Assembly: GCA_003248075.1 (NCBI GenBank)
Contig: QJYK01000299.1
Span: forward strand, 1 to 55,737
DNA: 55,737 nucleotides
Direction of reading: 5' to 3'
From: Gemmatimonadota bacterium
GTDB taxonomy: Bacteria; Gemmatimonadota; Gemmatimonadetes; Longimicrobiales; Gaopeijiaceae
The position numbers and the translations under genes were made by a program. Shown here in pieces: positions 33,884 through 42,224 of this stretch. The notes below the pieces were generated by a model that did no database searches, was not told the origin of the DNA, and saw only the letters and a list, made by a program, of their open reading frames with translations. Position 1 is the stretch's first letter. Each line of letters begins with the position of its first letter.

Positions 33884-33921
33884 AGCGGCGGCAGGCTTCG
33901 GCCTGCCGTCGCTGTTTTTTT
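33884..33921 (+). terminator. Rho-independent terminator
   Basis: A stem AGCGgCGGCAGGC and GCCTGCCGtCGCT closed by a UUCG tetraloop is followed by TTTTTTT (33915-33921). It lies 105 bases after the stop at 33779 on the same strand and is the clearest intrinsic terminator in the window. Confidence 0.9.
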
Positions 33922-34298
33922 GGGGGTGCCGATCGAGGGCCCGGCTCCGACGTCGGCCGTCCTCGGCGCGCAGCGCGCTGCCTGTGCGGGGCGTGCCGGA
34001 AGGGAGGCGTCGACTCCATCCCGCGATGGGGGTGTTCCCGCCCCCGCGTGACGGGCCCTCGCGCCCGGACGGACGGGTCGCAGCGCTCGCACCGGCTTGG
34101 CCCCGGGGCTGCCTACGCCGAGGCGGGTCGAAGCATACGCCGGCGCAGCGGTACGACGCCCTGGTGTGCGGACGGACGGGGCCCGGGTGCACGAGGGGCC
34201 CGCACGCGAGGCCGGGCCTCACACACGGCTCAGGGACGAAGCCCTGGAAGCCGTGTGCGGGAAGCCCCCATAGGGGGCCGCCCGGGGCCCTTTAGGCC
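33922..34298. other. GC-rich intergenic segment between convergent genes, nothing recognised
   Basis: No credible frame is seen on either strand (short, Arg/Pro/Gly-rich readings only). It contains several strong hairpins: CACACGGCTcAGGG and CCCTGgaAGCCGTGTG (about 34231-34260), GCCCCC-ATA-GGGGGC, and a GAGGCCgGGCCTC palindrome. A 12-base direct repeat CGGACGGACGGG occurs at 34066 and 34169. I cannot assign an RNA family. Confidence 0.5.
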
Positions 34299-36177
34299 TC
34301 AGTGCGCGGGGATCAGCGAAACGACGCGGCGGCTTCCCGGCTCGAGATCACCGACGGGGACCCTCACGCCCCACGGGGTCCCGACGTAGGGCACCGGCTC
34401 GCCGTCGACCAGAGGCCCCAGGGCCTCGGCACCCTTGGGGAGCACGAGGTCGACCCACACCCCGGTCAGCGAGCCGCCCACAGAGGCCTGGACGACGACC
34501 TCGAAGGCGAGGGCGTCGGGGTCGTCGGGCACCGCGGCCGGCCCCCCGGGCTCGGCGGCGACCACCGACACGGACAGCACGGACCGTTCCCGCCACCAGC
34601 GGGCGATGTCACCGGCTGTCGCGACCCACCAGTCACCTTCGGTCGCGGCGGTCTCGATCACGGTCCGGATCGCTGAAAGCCGGGTGTCGACAGAGCCGAT
34701 GATCTGTGTGTGGGAGGCCACCACGGCCAGGCCACCCATCGAGCGCACCTTTCGCAGACCGTTCAGGTACGCGGTCTCCAGCCGCTCGGCCCGCATGGCG
34801 CCTTCCTGCACGAAGACATTGTAGTCGTCCTTGATCAGCCTCGGCAGCACCGCCATTCGTCGCTCGCCGATCGCGTGGATCTCCGGGCTCGCCGAGCGCG
34901 CCTCGTTCACGGCCAGCAGATAGGTACCGCCGGCCTCGGACCACGCACGCAGTGTGTTCGCATCGAAGGCCTCCTCCGGGGGTCGAAGCCCATCAGGAGG
35001 TATTCCCGTCCAATTCTTGATCTCGCTCCAACCCCGACGCAGGCGCACGGCCTGGTCTCGGTGGGTGAGGCCGGCCACCCGTTGATGGTCCGACGTCTGA
35101 CTTCCGACCTCGCCGGCGGACCTGAGGGCTTGGGCCAGCCCTACATCGTCGAGCACCATCTGGGAGACCGGGTAGAACGAGCCGCGCACGCCCTGTTCGC
35201 GGAGCAGATCCGCCATCGCCCTTGCGTTCTCGTACGCGGCCTCCACGTCCTCCGCGATCACCAGGGCGGCTCGGTGACCTCGCTTGGCCCGCGGCCCATC
35301 GAATCCCATTCACCACGAGGCGCTCCAGGTACGCGCTGTCCGCCGGAGTGGCGAACTGACCCAGGCGAAAACCGAACCAGGTGGAGGTTCCGCCGCCCGA
35401 CGTTCGCGCGGCGAGGGCTGCCACATCGGCGCCGCCCCCGCTTTCGTCGGGCTGCGGGTTCAGGGCCCAGTCGGACCAGTAGACGCGCGCTCCGGCGAGC
35501 GTCAGCGCCAGCGACGGCTCAGGCACCAATTCGATGCGCGTTCCAGGATCGAGACCGGGAGACAGGGGCGTTCCCGCCGGCACCACCATGAACAGGGCCT
35601 CGCGCACCGGCAGCTCGCGCACGTCGGGCGCCCCCGTCAGCTCGGCCACGGTGCCCCATCCCCTCCACGCGCAGCGCTCGTCCCGAGCCCCGACCGCCCA
35701 GTTGCTCACCAGGCTGCCGCCCCGCGACACATGGGCGTGCAACGCCCGCACTTCCTCGGCTGACAGACACGGGGCGTCCGGAACCACCAGAACTTCGTCC
35801 GGGGAGACCTGATCGAGCTCCAACGAGTTGGTGGCGACCCGGACCGTGCCGCCAGCGGCGGCGATCAGCTGACGCCAGCGTTCGAGCGAGACCCGGTAAT
35901 AGTCCCGGTCGGGGTAGAACGCCCGATTGCGCAGCGAGCGAAGCAGCACGGCGTCGAACCGCACGGGCTCATGGCCGGCCGAAAGCGCGGGCTCCGGCAA
36001 GGGAAGGGGCCCCGCATCGGCGACCAGGACGGGCGCGAGCTGTCGGACGTCGAGGTTCTCCCACAGGAGCACGGCCGCGGAGACCACGCCTCCCGCGAGT
36101 AGCCCGAGGACGAGGATCCCTGCCAGCCAGTGCGTCGCCGCCCGGGCTCGGGGGACCGGATCACGCCTCGGTCGCAT
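34299..36177 (-). pseudogene. Polysaccharide-deacetylase-like membrane protein with a frameshift
   Basis: One protein spread over two frames. From ATG 36177 the first part has a basic N-terminus, a membrane helix (about 17-38) and a beta/alpha domain (like a glutamine-amidotransferase-type fold) down to GIRWAAGQ near 35285. It then continues 97 codons in a meaningless Arg/Gly-rich frame to 34993. The next frame, open from 35309, supplies a NodB-like domain (RAALVIAEDVEAA, RPPEEAFD, GGLAVVASHTQI) to the stop at 34299, so one base was lost or gained near 35280-35300. Metal motifs of NodB are incomplete: no clear His-His pair. It may be a mutation, a sequencing error, or two coupled genes. It overlaps the small membrane protein by 17 bases and is PgaB-like in context. 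Confidence 0.7.
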
Positions 36178-36370
36178 GTTCCTCGGCCGAGCTTTCGGCC
36201 CTGAGGGGCGCGTACTCTACGAAATAGCGTAGCTCGCCGTCCCCACCCTTCTCTTCCTCGGGCAAGCGAGCGAGGCGCAGCTTGTAGGCTACGTAGGTGA
36301 TGACGGCGAGCACGATGGTCACGAGAATCGTGACCACCACGATGGTAATCAGCAGGTCGACGACATTCAT
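36161..36370 (-). CDS. Small single-helix membrane protein of exopolysaccharide operon (PgaD-like position)
   Basis: A 69-aa protein: one membrane helix (about 5-29, LLITIVVVTILVTIVLAVITYVAY) followed by a short charged tail with LARLPEEEKGG and an acidic end. It lies between the synthase and the deacetylase-like gene and overlaps the latter by 17 bases, so it is translated in series. In PGA operons a small membrane partner (PgaD) assists the glycosyltransferase; here the topology is simpler (one helix), so equivalence is only positional. No sequence similarity to PgaD is claimed. Confidence 0.7.
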   Translation of the reverse strand: MNVVDLLITIVVVTILVTIVLAVITYVAYKLRLARLPEEEKGGDGELRYFVEYAPLRAESSAEEHATEA

Positions 36371-36395
36371 GGCGAGTCCTCGACTCGATCGGCGG

Positions 36396-37712
36396 CTAGG
36401 TGGTCGCGACCCGTCGGAGCTTCTCCCATCCCATGCCGAGATTGAAGAACTCCTCCAGGGCCGCGAACGTCTTCGCGACGTCCAGGAAAAGGATGAAGAA
36501 GAAGCGGTAGATCACCGCGAACGGAACCAACCCCAGCGACTCCTCCTCCATGGATACCGTCACGAAGGCCGCGACCAGATCGAGCAGCGTGAGCAGGATC
36601 CACCAGTACAGCAGGAGCTCGCCCGCACCGAACAACAGCGCGACGATGGCGAAGAAGAGGTGGGCGTACACGTTCATGATCGGCCAGAGGACGGCCTCGA
36701 AGCCCATCTCGAAAATGGACAGCCAGAGAGGGAAGTCCGGGAACGGCCTCAGGAACAGACCCTTGCGCTTCTTGAGGGACTGGAGGATGCCACGGGTCCA
36801 GCGGTACCTCTGCTGGACCAGGTCCAGCCACCGCTCCGGCGCCTCCGTCCAGGCGATAGCGGTGTCCTCGTACACGATCTTCCACCCCGCCGCCACCATC
36901 TTCAGCGTGAGGTCCGCATCCTCGGCGAAGGTGTCCGTGTCGTAACCGCCGACTTCCTCGAGGGCCTCTCGCCGGAACAGGCCCACCGGTCCCGGGACGA
37001 TGTTCACGGCCGCGATGAACCCCTGGGCACGCCTAGGCATGTTGAGCCCCTCGATGTACTCGAGGGCCTGAAGGCTCGTGATGAGCTTTCCGCGGTTGGC
37101 CACCTTCACGTTGCCCGCGACCGCACCGACCGACTCGTCCTCCATGAGGCGGACGGCGCGGCGGAGCGTCTGCGGCTCGAGGTGGGAGTCCGCGTCCATG
37201 CAGAACACGAAGGGGTAGCGCCCCATCGCGATCCCGGTGTTGAGCGCGGTCGCCTTCCCGCCGTTCCGCTTCGTGAAGACCCTGAAGTCCACCGTTCCAT
37301 GGGTGCCCTCCCACACGGACGCACGCTCCAGCGTGTCGTCCGTGGAGCCGTCGTCGATCACGACGACCTCGTACTGCGGGTAGTCCAGGCCCACCAGGCT
37401 GGCGAGCGCCCCGTCGATCACCTGGCCCTCGTTGTAGGCCGGCACGATGATCGTGATGGGTGGCAGGTCCACGTGGTCCTGTGGCTTGAGCGCGTTCCGC
37501 TCTGCATGCTCCAGGTACGCGAACCACAACAGAGAGAAGTACCTGACGAACAAGATCATCAGGAAGATGAGCAGGCTCACCAGGACGATGCGCAGAAGGA
37601 GCAGCTGCGTGGCCGGTGGCGCACCGACCGCCCACAGAATGAACGTGATCGTGGCGACGACGAGGAGCTCCACGAGGAGCAAGGACGCGAGGACGCGTGT
37701 GCGTCGGCTCAT
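36396..37712 (-). CDS. Family 2 processive glycosyltransferase (PgaC/IcaA-like)
   Basis: A 438-aa membrane synthase. Two N-terminal membrane segments (about 9-30 and 35-60) are followed by a GT-A domain with IDDGS (D120-S123), DADS (173-176, metal-binding DxD), EDAD (264-267, catalytic base region) and Q301-RYRW (QxxRW acceptor motif), then four or so C-terminal helices. This is the layout of processive beta-glycan synthases such as PgaC/IcaA or HasA. The substrate is most likely UDP-N-acetylglucosamine by context. It starts in the stop of the TPR-barrel gene (ATGA overlap) and is followed by the small membrane protein 25 bases on. Confidence 0.92.
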   Translation of the reverse strand: MSRRTRVLASLLLVELLVVATITFILWAVGAPPATQLLLLRIVLVSLLIFLMILFVRYFSLLWFAYLEHAERNALKPQDHVDLPPITIIVPAYNEGQVIDGALASLVGLDYPQYEVVVIDDGSTDDTLERASVWEGTHGTVDFRVFTKRNGGKATALNTGIAMGRYPFVFCMDADSHLEPQTLRRAVRLMEDESVGAVAGNVKVANRGKLITSLQALEYIEGLNMPRRAQGFIAAVNIVPGPVGLFRREALEEVGGYDTDTFAEDADLTLKMVAAGWKIVYEDTAIAWTEAPERWLDLVQQRYRWTRGILQSLKKRKGLFLRPFPDFPLWLSIFEMGFEAVLWPIMNVYAHLFFAIVALLFGAGELLLYWWILLTLLDLVAAFVTVSMEEESLGLVPFAVIYRFFFILFLDVAKTFAALEEFFNLGMGWEKLRRVATT

Positions 37713-40000
37713 CGCTCGCTCGGCCGCAGGGGATCCACGACCGCGATCCCGAGACGCGCCCCCCAGGCCCGGTACCCGTCGAATCGGCCCTGATAGTAGA
37801 AGAGGTCCATGGAGGTGCGCACGCGATCTCCCCGACGGGTGAGGCCGCCCTCGGCCGACAGATGCGGCACGCGCTGCGACTGCTCGGCCGCGCGCTCACC
37901 GATCCATGCCAGCGCGGGCCCTACCCTCCCCCGCACTTCCCATCCTGGCGCCACGGACCGGTCCATCTGGGCGTAGGCGCCCACCGCGAAGACCGCCTCG
38001 GGGTCCCAGAAGAGCGGACGTCCGTTCGACACGGGCGCAGCGTCCGTGTACGACAGCGCCCGGCCGTTGACACCGAGGGTCACGTCGTCGGTCACGGCGC
38101 GCCCCAGGCTGACCCCGCCCTCGAAGCGGAACGCCGACGAGGAGGGCCACAGCGCGGGATCGGACCCGGCGAGACGGGCCCCGTCGGCCGCCAGGGACAA
38201 GCTCCAGCGGCTTCCGAGCTGGCGTGCCGCCGTGAGCATGAGGCGGTCCTGGCGAACCGGCAGGAGGAGGCTCGACAGCGTTACGGTCAGGGGATACGCT
38301 GGCCCGTGGTCGTACGCCAGGTCCGTTCGGAAACCCAGGAGGTTCGACCACCTCAGAGTCGCTCCCAGGGTGGCGTCCGTACCGGTGGGACGAACCCTCT
38401 CCATGCCCAGGCGCAGGCCCGTACGCAGGGTTCCCCACCGCCACCAGCGCGCCAGCTCCACTTCGGCGAACAAGCCTCGCTCCGAGCCGGACGCCCCGTC
38501 GATGCCGTTGCCGCGGACGACGCGGGATCCTGCTTTCCCTCCATAGACCCACGCGCCAGTGACCGCGACGGATTCCATCCCCAGGTCCAGGCGGATGAAC
38601 TCGTCGCTGTCGGAGAACGCATACGCGTCCGTGCCGAGTCGGGGACGCTCGACTTCGTCGATCTGGTGATCGACGTCCGTGCCGAGCGCCTCGAGTCCCT
38701 TGAGCGCCTCCGGATTCTCAGGATCCTCGGCGAGGGCCTGCGCGTAGGCATCGGCGGAGAGCACGCGCAGCCCCTCCCAACGATACAAGTCCCCTAGCAA
38801 CGCCCGAGCCTGTGCGTCGAGCGTGGGATCGAGACGCGCGGAAGGTCCCTGCCCCGGGGGGGCCAAGAGCCCTTCCAACCGGGCCATCGCCTCGGCGTTC
38901 CGGCCGGTCCACGCTTCCAGTTGGGCGATCCGGAACGTCAATGCGGGGTCAGCGCCACGGAGGGCCTCGAGCTCCACCAGGGCCTGCCGCGCGCCTTCGA
39001 GGTCCTCCACCCGATACTGGAGCACGTCCGCATACGTGCGGAGCAGGGCGGTGTCGCCCGGCTGCTCCGCTACAGCGGCCCGATATCCCTCCGCGGCCCT
39101 CGGGACGTCGCCCGCCGCGAGGGCGAGCGCCGCCTCCTCCGCGGTGGTGAGCGGGACGGGCCCGGGCGTGGACCGGGCATCTTCCCTCGGGGGCGTGAGC
39201 GCCGCACTCAGGCGCTCCCGAAGCTCGGACGCACCCGCGGCGCCGCTGCCCTCGCGGGGGAGCCCCGCCAGAACGCGTTCGGCTTCGGCCAGGTGTCCCG
39301 CCCAGAAGAGAACCTGCGCCAACTCGAGCCGGGCAGCGGCGTCCTCGGGGTCGGCAGCGACGATGTCCCGGAGGATCTCGGCCGCCTCCTCGTAACGCTC
39401 GGCCCAAGCGAGGGCCCTCGCCGCTTCGCGCGCGAGCTCCAGGTCGTCGGGATCCGCCCCCATCAGCACGCCGTACTGGCGGAGCGCTTCATCGATCCGG
39501 CCCTGGTCCCGGAGCGCGCGGGCGTAGAGCAGCCGCAGCTCGGGCTCGTCTCGCTGCGTGAGCAGGGCCCGGTACGCCGCCGTGGCTTCTTCGTGGCCTC
39601 CGGCGCGGTCCAGGGTGATCGCCTGCTCCCTGCGTACGGACCGATCCGACGGGTGTTGCTGCAGATAGGACTCGAAGAGGGGAAGGGCCGCCTGGTACCG
39701 AGCGCTCTCGAGGAGGGGCATGACCTCGCTCCAGAAGCGCTCGGCGGGGCCGATCGGAACGGGTCCCGGCTCCATACGTGGCACGACGGCGATCCGTCGC
39801 AACTCCAGGGTCGGGGTGAAGGACGGTGCCGTCGTGGGGAAGTTGACCCCCGACTCACGGAGGCCCGTGTGCAGCACGTAGCGGCGCGGCAGCACGACCA
39901 GAACGAGCACGAGGGTCAGGCCTCCGAGGAGACCTGCCATCGTCATGAAGCCAACTGCGTAGCGCGTCGAGTTCGCGCGTGCGTCAGACCGCCTTCGCAC
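37709..40000 (-). CDS. TPR plus beta-barrel polysaccharide export protein (PgaA/BcsC-like)
   Basis: A 763-aa protein. A hydrophobic segment (about 15-38) acts as signal or anchor. Residues about 75-440 are tetratricopeptide repeats (YQAALPLFESYLQQ, ATAAYRALLTQR, RYEEAAEILRDIV, HLAEAERVLAGLP), and from about 450 to the end there is a beta-barrel with alternating polar and aromatic strands finishing in the soluble tail WGARLGIAVVDPLRPSER. Periplasmic TPR scaffold plus outer-membrane barrel is the known layout of PgaA and BcsC, which carry nascent glycan outward. The GTG at 40000 overlaps the upstream stop by 17 bases. The barrel is not in a family I recall exactly. Confidence 0.78.
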   Translation of the reverse strand: MRRRSDARANSTRYAVGFMTMAGLLGGLTLVLVLVVLPRRYVLHTGLRESGVNFPTTAPSFTPTLELRRIAVVPRMEPGPVPIGPAERFWSEVMPLLESARYQAALPLFESYLQQHPSDRSVRREQAITLDRAGGHEEATAAYRALLTQRDEPELRLLYARALRDQGRIDEALRQYGVLMGADPDDLELAREAARALAWAERYEEAAEILRDIVAADPEDAAARLELAQVLFWAGHLAEAERVLAGLPREGSGAAGASELRERLSAALTPPREDARSTPGPVPLTTAEEAALALAAGDVPRAAEGYRAAVAEQPGDTALLRTYADVLQYRVEDLEGARQALVELEALRGADPALTFRIAQLEAWTGRNAEAMARLEGLLAPPGQGPSARLDPTLDAQARALLGDLYRWEGLRVLSADAYAQALAEDPENPEALKGLEALGTDVDHQIDEVERPRLGTDAYAFSDSDEFIRLDLGMESVAVTGAWVYGGKAGSRVVRGNGIDGASGSERGLFAEVELARWWRWGTLRTGLRLGMERVRPTGTDATLGATLRWSNLLGFRTDLAYDHGPAYPLTVTLSSLLLPVRQDRLMLTAARQLGSRWSLSLAADGARLAGSDPALWPSSSAFRFEGGVSLGRAVTDDVTLGVNGRALSYTDAAPVSNGRPLFWDPEAVFAVGAYAQMDRSVAPGWEVRGRVGPALAWIGERAAEQSQRVPHLSAEGGLTRRGDRVRTSMDLFYYQGRFDGYRAWGARLGIAVVDPLRPSER

Positions 40001-41657
40001 CGCCGCCCCCCGGGGCCCTCGCCGACTCCGCGACCGTCACGCCGACGTCCACGGACGCGAGCCGGAGGATCCCCAGCCGGTCCCCGGGGTGCGAATACAC
40101 CTCGGTCAGAAGGCCGGCTTCCGCGGATCCGGCTGCCGCGAGGCGACCGCGAACCCGCTCGGCGAAGGCTCGTGCAGCCTCTCTCCGAGCCCCCTGGAGC
40201 AGGACGAGGAAACCGGTCTGACCCGGCACGACCAGGTCTCCCTGGTCGGAGCGGATCTCGTCGGCGAGGTACCGACTGAGCTCGCGGTCGCTCCCACCTG
40301 GCCGTGTCACGCGCAGCACCGTGAGAACGGAGTAGAACGGGTCTCCGAGCCGCTTCTCGACCTCGCCCCGGAACACCGAACGGTCCACCGAGCCCCCCAC
40401 GGGCCGCTGGGGCCGCCGCGACGCTTCTTCCGGGGTCGGTGCCGGCTTGCCGCCGCTCTCGGCCGCCTGCCTGATGCGCACGGCCAGCTCGCGAACGTCC
40501 ACTCCGGCGCTGAGGCAGTCGTCGGCCCCCGCTTCGAGGATGTCTACGCGATCCGTCGAGCGGATGGCATCGTCGAAGGCCGCGATGATGGGAGACCCGG
40601 TCAGCGGCCTCATCGCACGGCTGGCGCGGACGACCTCCGGAACCCGCTCGCGCGGGGCGTAGATCAACACGCACCCGAAGCCGGCTCCGCTCTGAAGCGC
40701 CGAAACGCCGTCGAGCGCCTCGCGCACGACGTCGGTGGTGAAGATCTTGCAAGCCCACTCCTCGAGGGGCTGCTGAGGCTCGTCGCCCAGGTCGACCAGA
40801 AGCAGCCTGCTCCCGTGGCCCATGCTCCGGTCTGCACGCCTCCGGGACAGGCCCACCTCGGGAGCGACGAGGCCTCGACCGGCCACGAGCTGGAGCGTGA
40901 CCTGCTCGGGACCCTCGCGCCCGTGGCGCGCATGCCGGAGGTCGACGTGGTAGACGCCGTCCGGACCGTGATCCAGCAGGAGAACTCCATCCGTCACCTG
41001 CGTGAGCCACTCTGCCGAAGCAGGAAGCTCGAGCCCGTCGATGGCCAGCGTCACGAAGACCGACGCCCGCTGGCGCCGTGCCCATTCCACGAAGGCCCGG
41101 CCGAGCAGGGTGCGCGCACCGCCCTGTATGAACAGTCCCCCCGGATCAACGACGATGCGATCGAGCCCCTTGGGCGCGAGGGCGTCCAGCTCCTCCAGGA
41201 CGTCCTCCGGCTCCGCGGAACGCAGCACACGGAGCTCGAAATCGTCACGGAACCCGAGGATCCGCAGTGCCCCGCTCTCGTAGGCCGGACGGAGCTCGAG
41301 GCCCCAGGCCGCCGCCACGTCCAGGATGTCCGATGCGACGGCGTTCGTGACCAGCAGTACGCGCTGGCCCACCGACACCCCCGCGGCGGCGAACTGCAGG
41401 CCGGCCACGAGCTTCGCCGGACCGGGCGGGCCCGCCAGCACATGGAACGAGCCCGGTCCGAGACCGTTGGTACGCTCGTCAAGCGGCGAAATGCCCCACC
41501 CAGGAGCGGCAACAGCCAAAGGAGTCGTGTCCGCTCCCTCGATTGAAGTCAACGCTTCTTTCACGGCTGCGTCCTGCCTGGCCCCGACCTCGGACCCGGA
41601 AGATTGAAAGTTATCGAAAGAAAGTGCGAAGGGTCTTGCCTCGACCCGTTGCGCCAC
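39984..41657 (-). CDS. BcsE-like regulator: degenerate KaiC/RecA-like, receiver-like and GGDEF-like domains
   Basis: 557 aa from GTG 41657 (GTG 41564 with AGGA 8 bases upstream is an alternative). Residues about 45-265 follow KaiC-type ATPases, but the Walker A reads AGPPGPAKLVA (75-85) and lacks the GKT, so ATP hydrolysis is unlikely; VVVD (about 168-171) is the Walker B strand. Residues about 283-398 resemble a receiver (LLLVD 285-289, AGADD 376-380), but the acceptor Asp is Tyr333. Residues about 425-535 resemble GGDEF with the signature replaced by PGQTGF (478-483). An R469..D474 segment lies where the c-di-GMP I-site is found, without exact RxxD. This order matches BcsE. First gene of the polysaccharide operon. 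Confidence 0.75.
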   Translation of the reverse strand: MAQRVEARPFALSFDNFQSSGSEVGARQDAAVKEALTSIEGADTTPLAVAAPGWGISPLDERTNGLGPGSFHVLAGPPGPAKLVAGLQFAAAGVSVGQRVLLVTNAVASDILDVAAAWGLELRPAYESGALRILGFRDDFELRVLRSAEPEDVLEELDALAPKGLDRIVVDPGGLFIQGGARTLLGRAFVEWARRQRASVFVTLAIDGLELPASAEWLTQVTDGVLLLDHGPDGVYHVDLRHARHGREGPEQVTLQLVAGRGLVAPEVGLSRRRADRSMGHGSRLLLVDLGDEPQQPLEEWACKIFTTDVVREALDGVSALQSGAGFGCVLIYAPRERVPEVVRASRAMRPLTGSPIIAAFDDAIRSTDRVDILEAGADDCLSAGVDVRELAVRIRQAAESGGKPAPTPEEASRRPQRPVGGSVDRSVFRGEVEKRLGDPFYSVLTVLRVTRPGGSDRELSRYLADEIRSDQGDLVVPGQTGFLVLLQGARREAARAFAERVRGRLAAAGSAEAGLLTEVYSHPGDRLGILRLASVDVGVTVAESARAPGGGGAKAV

Positions 41658-42224
41658 AACCTAAACGAGGCCCTCCTAGAAAGGGAATACATTTGTTTCC
41701 GCTGTCCTGGACCCGGCTCTGCCGTGACCGCCTGGGGGGCCGGCTCACGGCGGGGGCATCAGAGTCGGTTGTCGGCCCCCTCCGGCAGGAGGCGGCCTGG
41801 CGAACGCCGATCCAATCGATCAGTTTCCGTGCCGTGCCCGGCTCGTATTCTCAAGATGTTTGTGTACAATGACTTAGACCTCCAAGCACCCGATCGCGCT
41901 GTAATGGGGTGATGCACGCTGCGCGGGAGGGCCCAAGGGCGCTGCAATGGTTCGTGCCAGGTCGTCTCCGCACTGTGGCGCCGGCACCACAGGGTCCCGG
42001 ATGGCTTCTCGTGCCGCCTTCGGCGTCCTGTCGGGAGGACACGGTCGAGACACCCACCGTCCGCCACTCAGGACGGGATCGTCACCTCGAGCAGCAGAGG
42101 GCATTCGCACAACCTCATGTATCCGAACACGTTGGAACACCCGATACCCCAGACGTAGCACCGGCACGCCGCTTGCCTCCCTGACGAGGGTCGGTCGGTC
42201 GGGATCTTCGGCGGAGGTGGTGTG
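41658..42224. other. Intergenic region, no gene recognised
   Basis: 567 bases between the exopolysaccharide operon (leftward) and the carboxypeptidase-like gene (rightward). No convincing frame on either strand. It has a hairpin GGGGGCCG...CGGCCCCC near 41736-41781, and a TACAAT hexamer (41865-41870) read rightward. Near 42132 a weak TTGGAA, 18-base spacer and TAGCAC could serve the rightward gene. No promoter is convincing for the leftward operon. Confidence 0.4.

Noticed and set aside
34231-34275. AGCCGTGTGCGGGAA resembling the 5' half of group II intron domain V
   Set aside because: The complementary 3' half and the rest of the intron or its reverse transcriptase are absent; the bases pair upstream with CACACGGCT instead, so it is a plain hairpin.
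33922-34298. RNase P RNA, tmRNA or SRP RNA in the GC-rich gap
   Set aside because: None of the conserved cores (GAGGAAAGTCC, tmRNA ends, GGAAGCAG) are present on either strand.
41609-41657. Ribosome site AGGAGG at about 41684 as the start signal for the BcsE-like gene
   Set aside because: It is 14 bases or more from the in-frame GTG 41657, beyond the usual spacing; it does not settle the start.
41865-41870. TACAAT as a promoter -10
   Set aside because: No matching -35 at 16-18 bases and no gene close enough; kept only as a note in the gap description.
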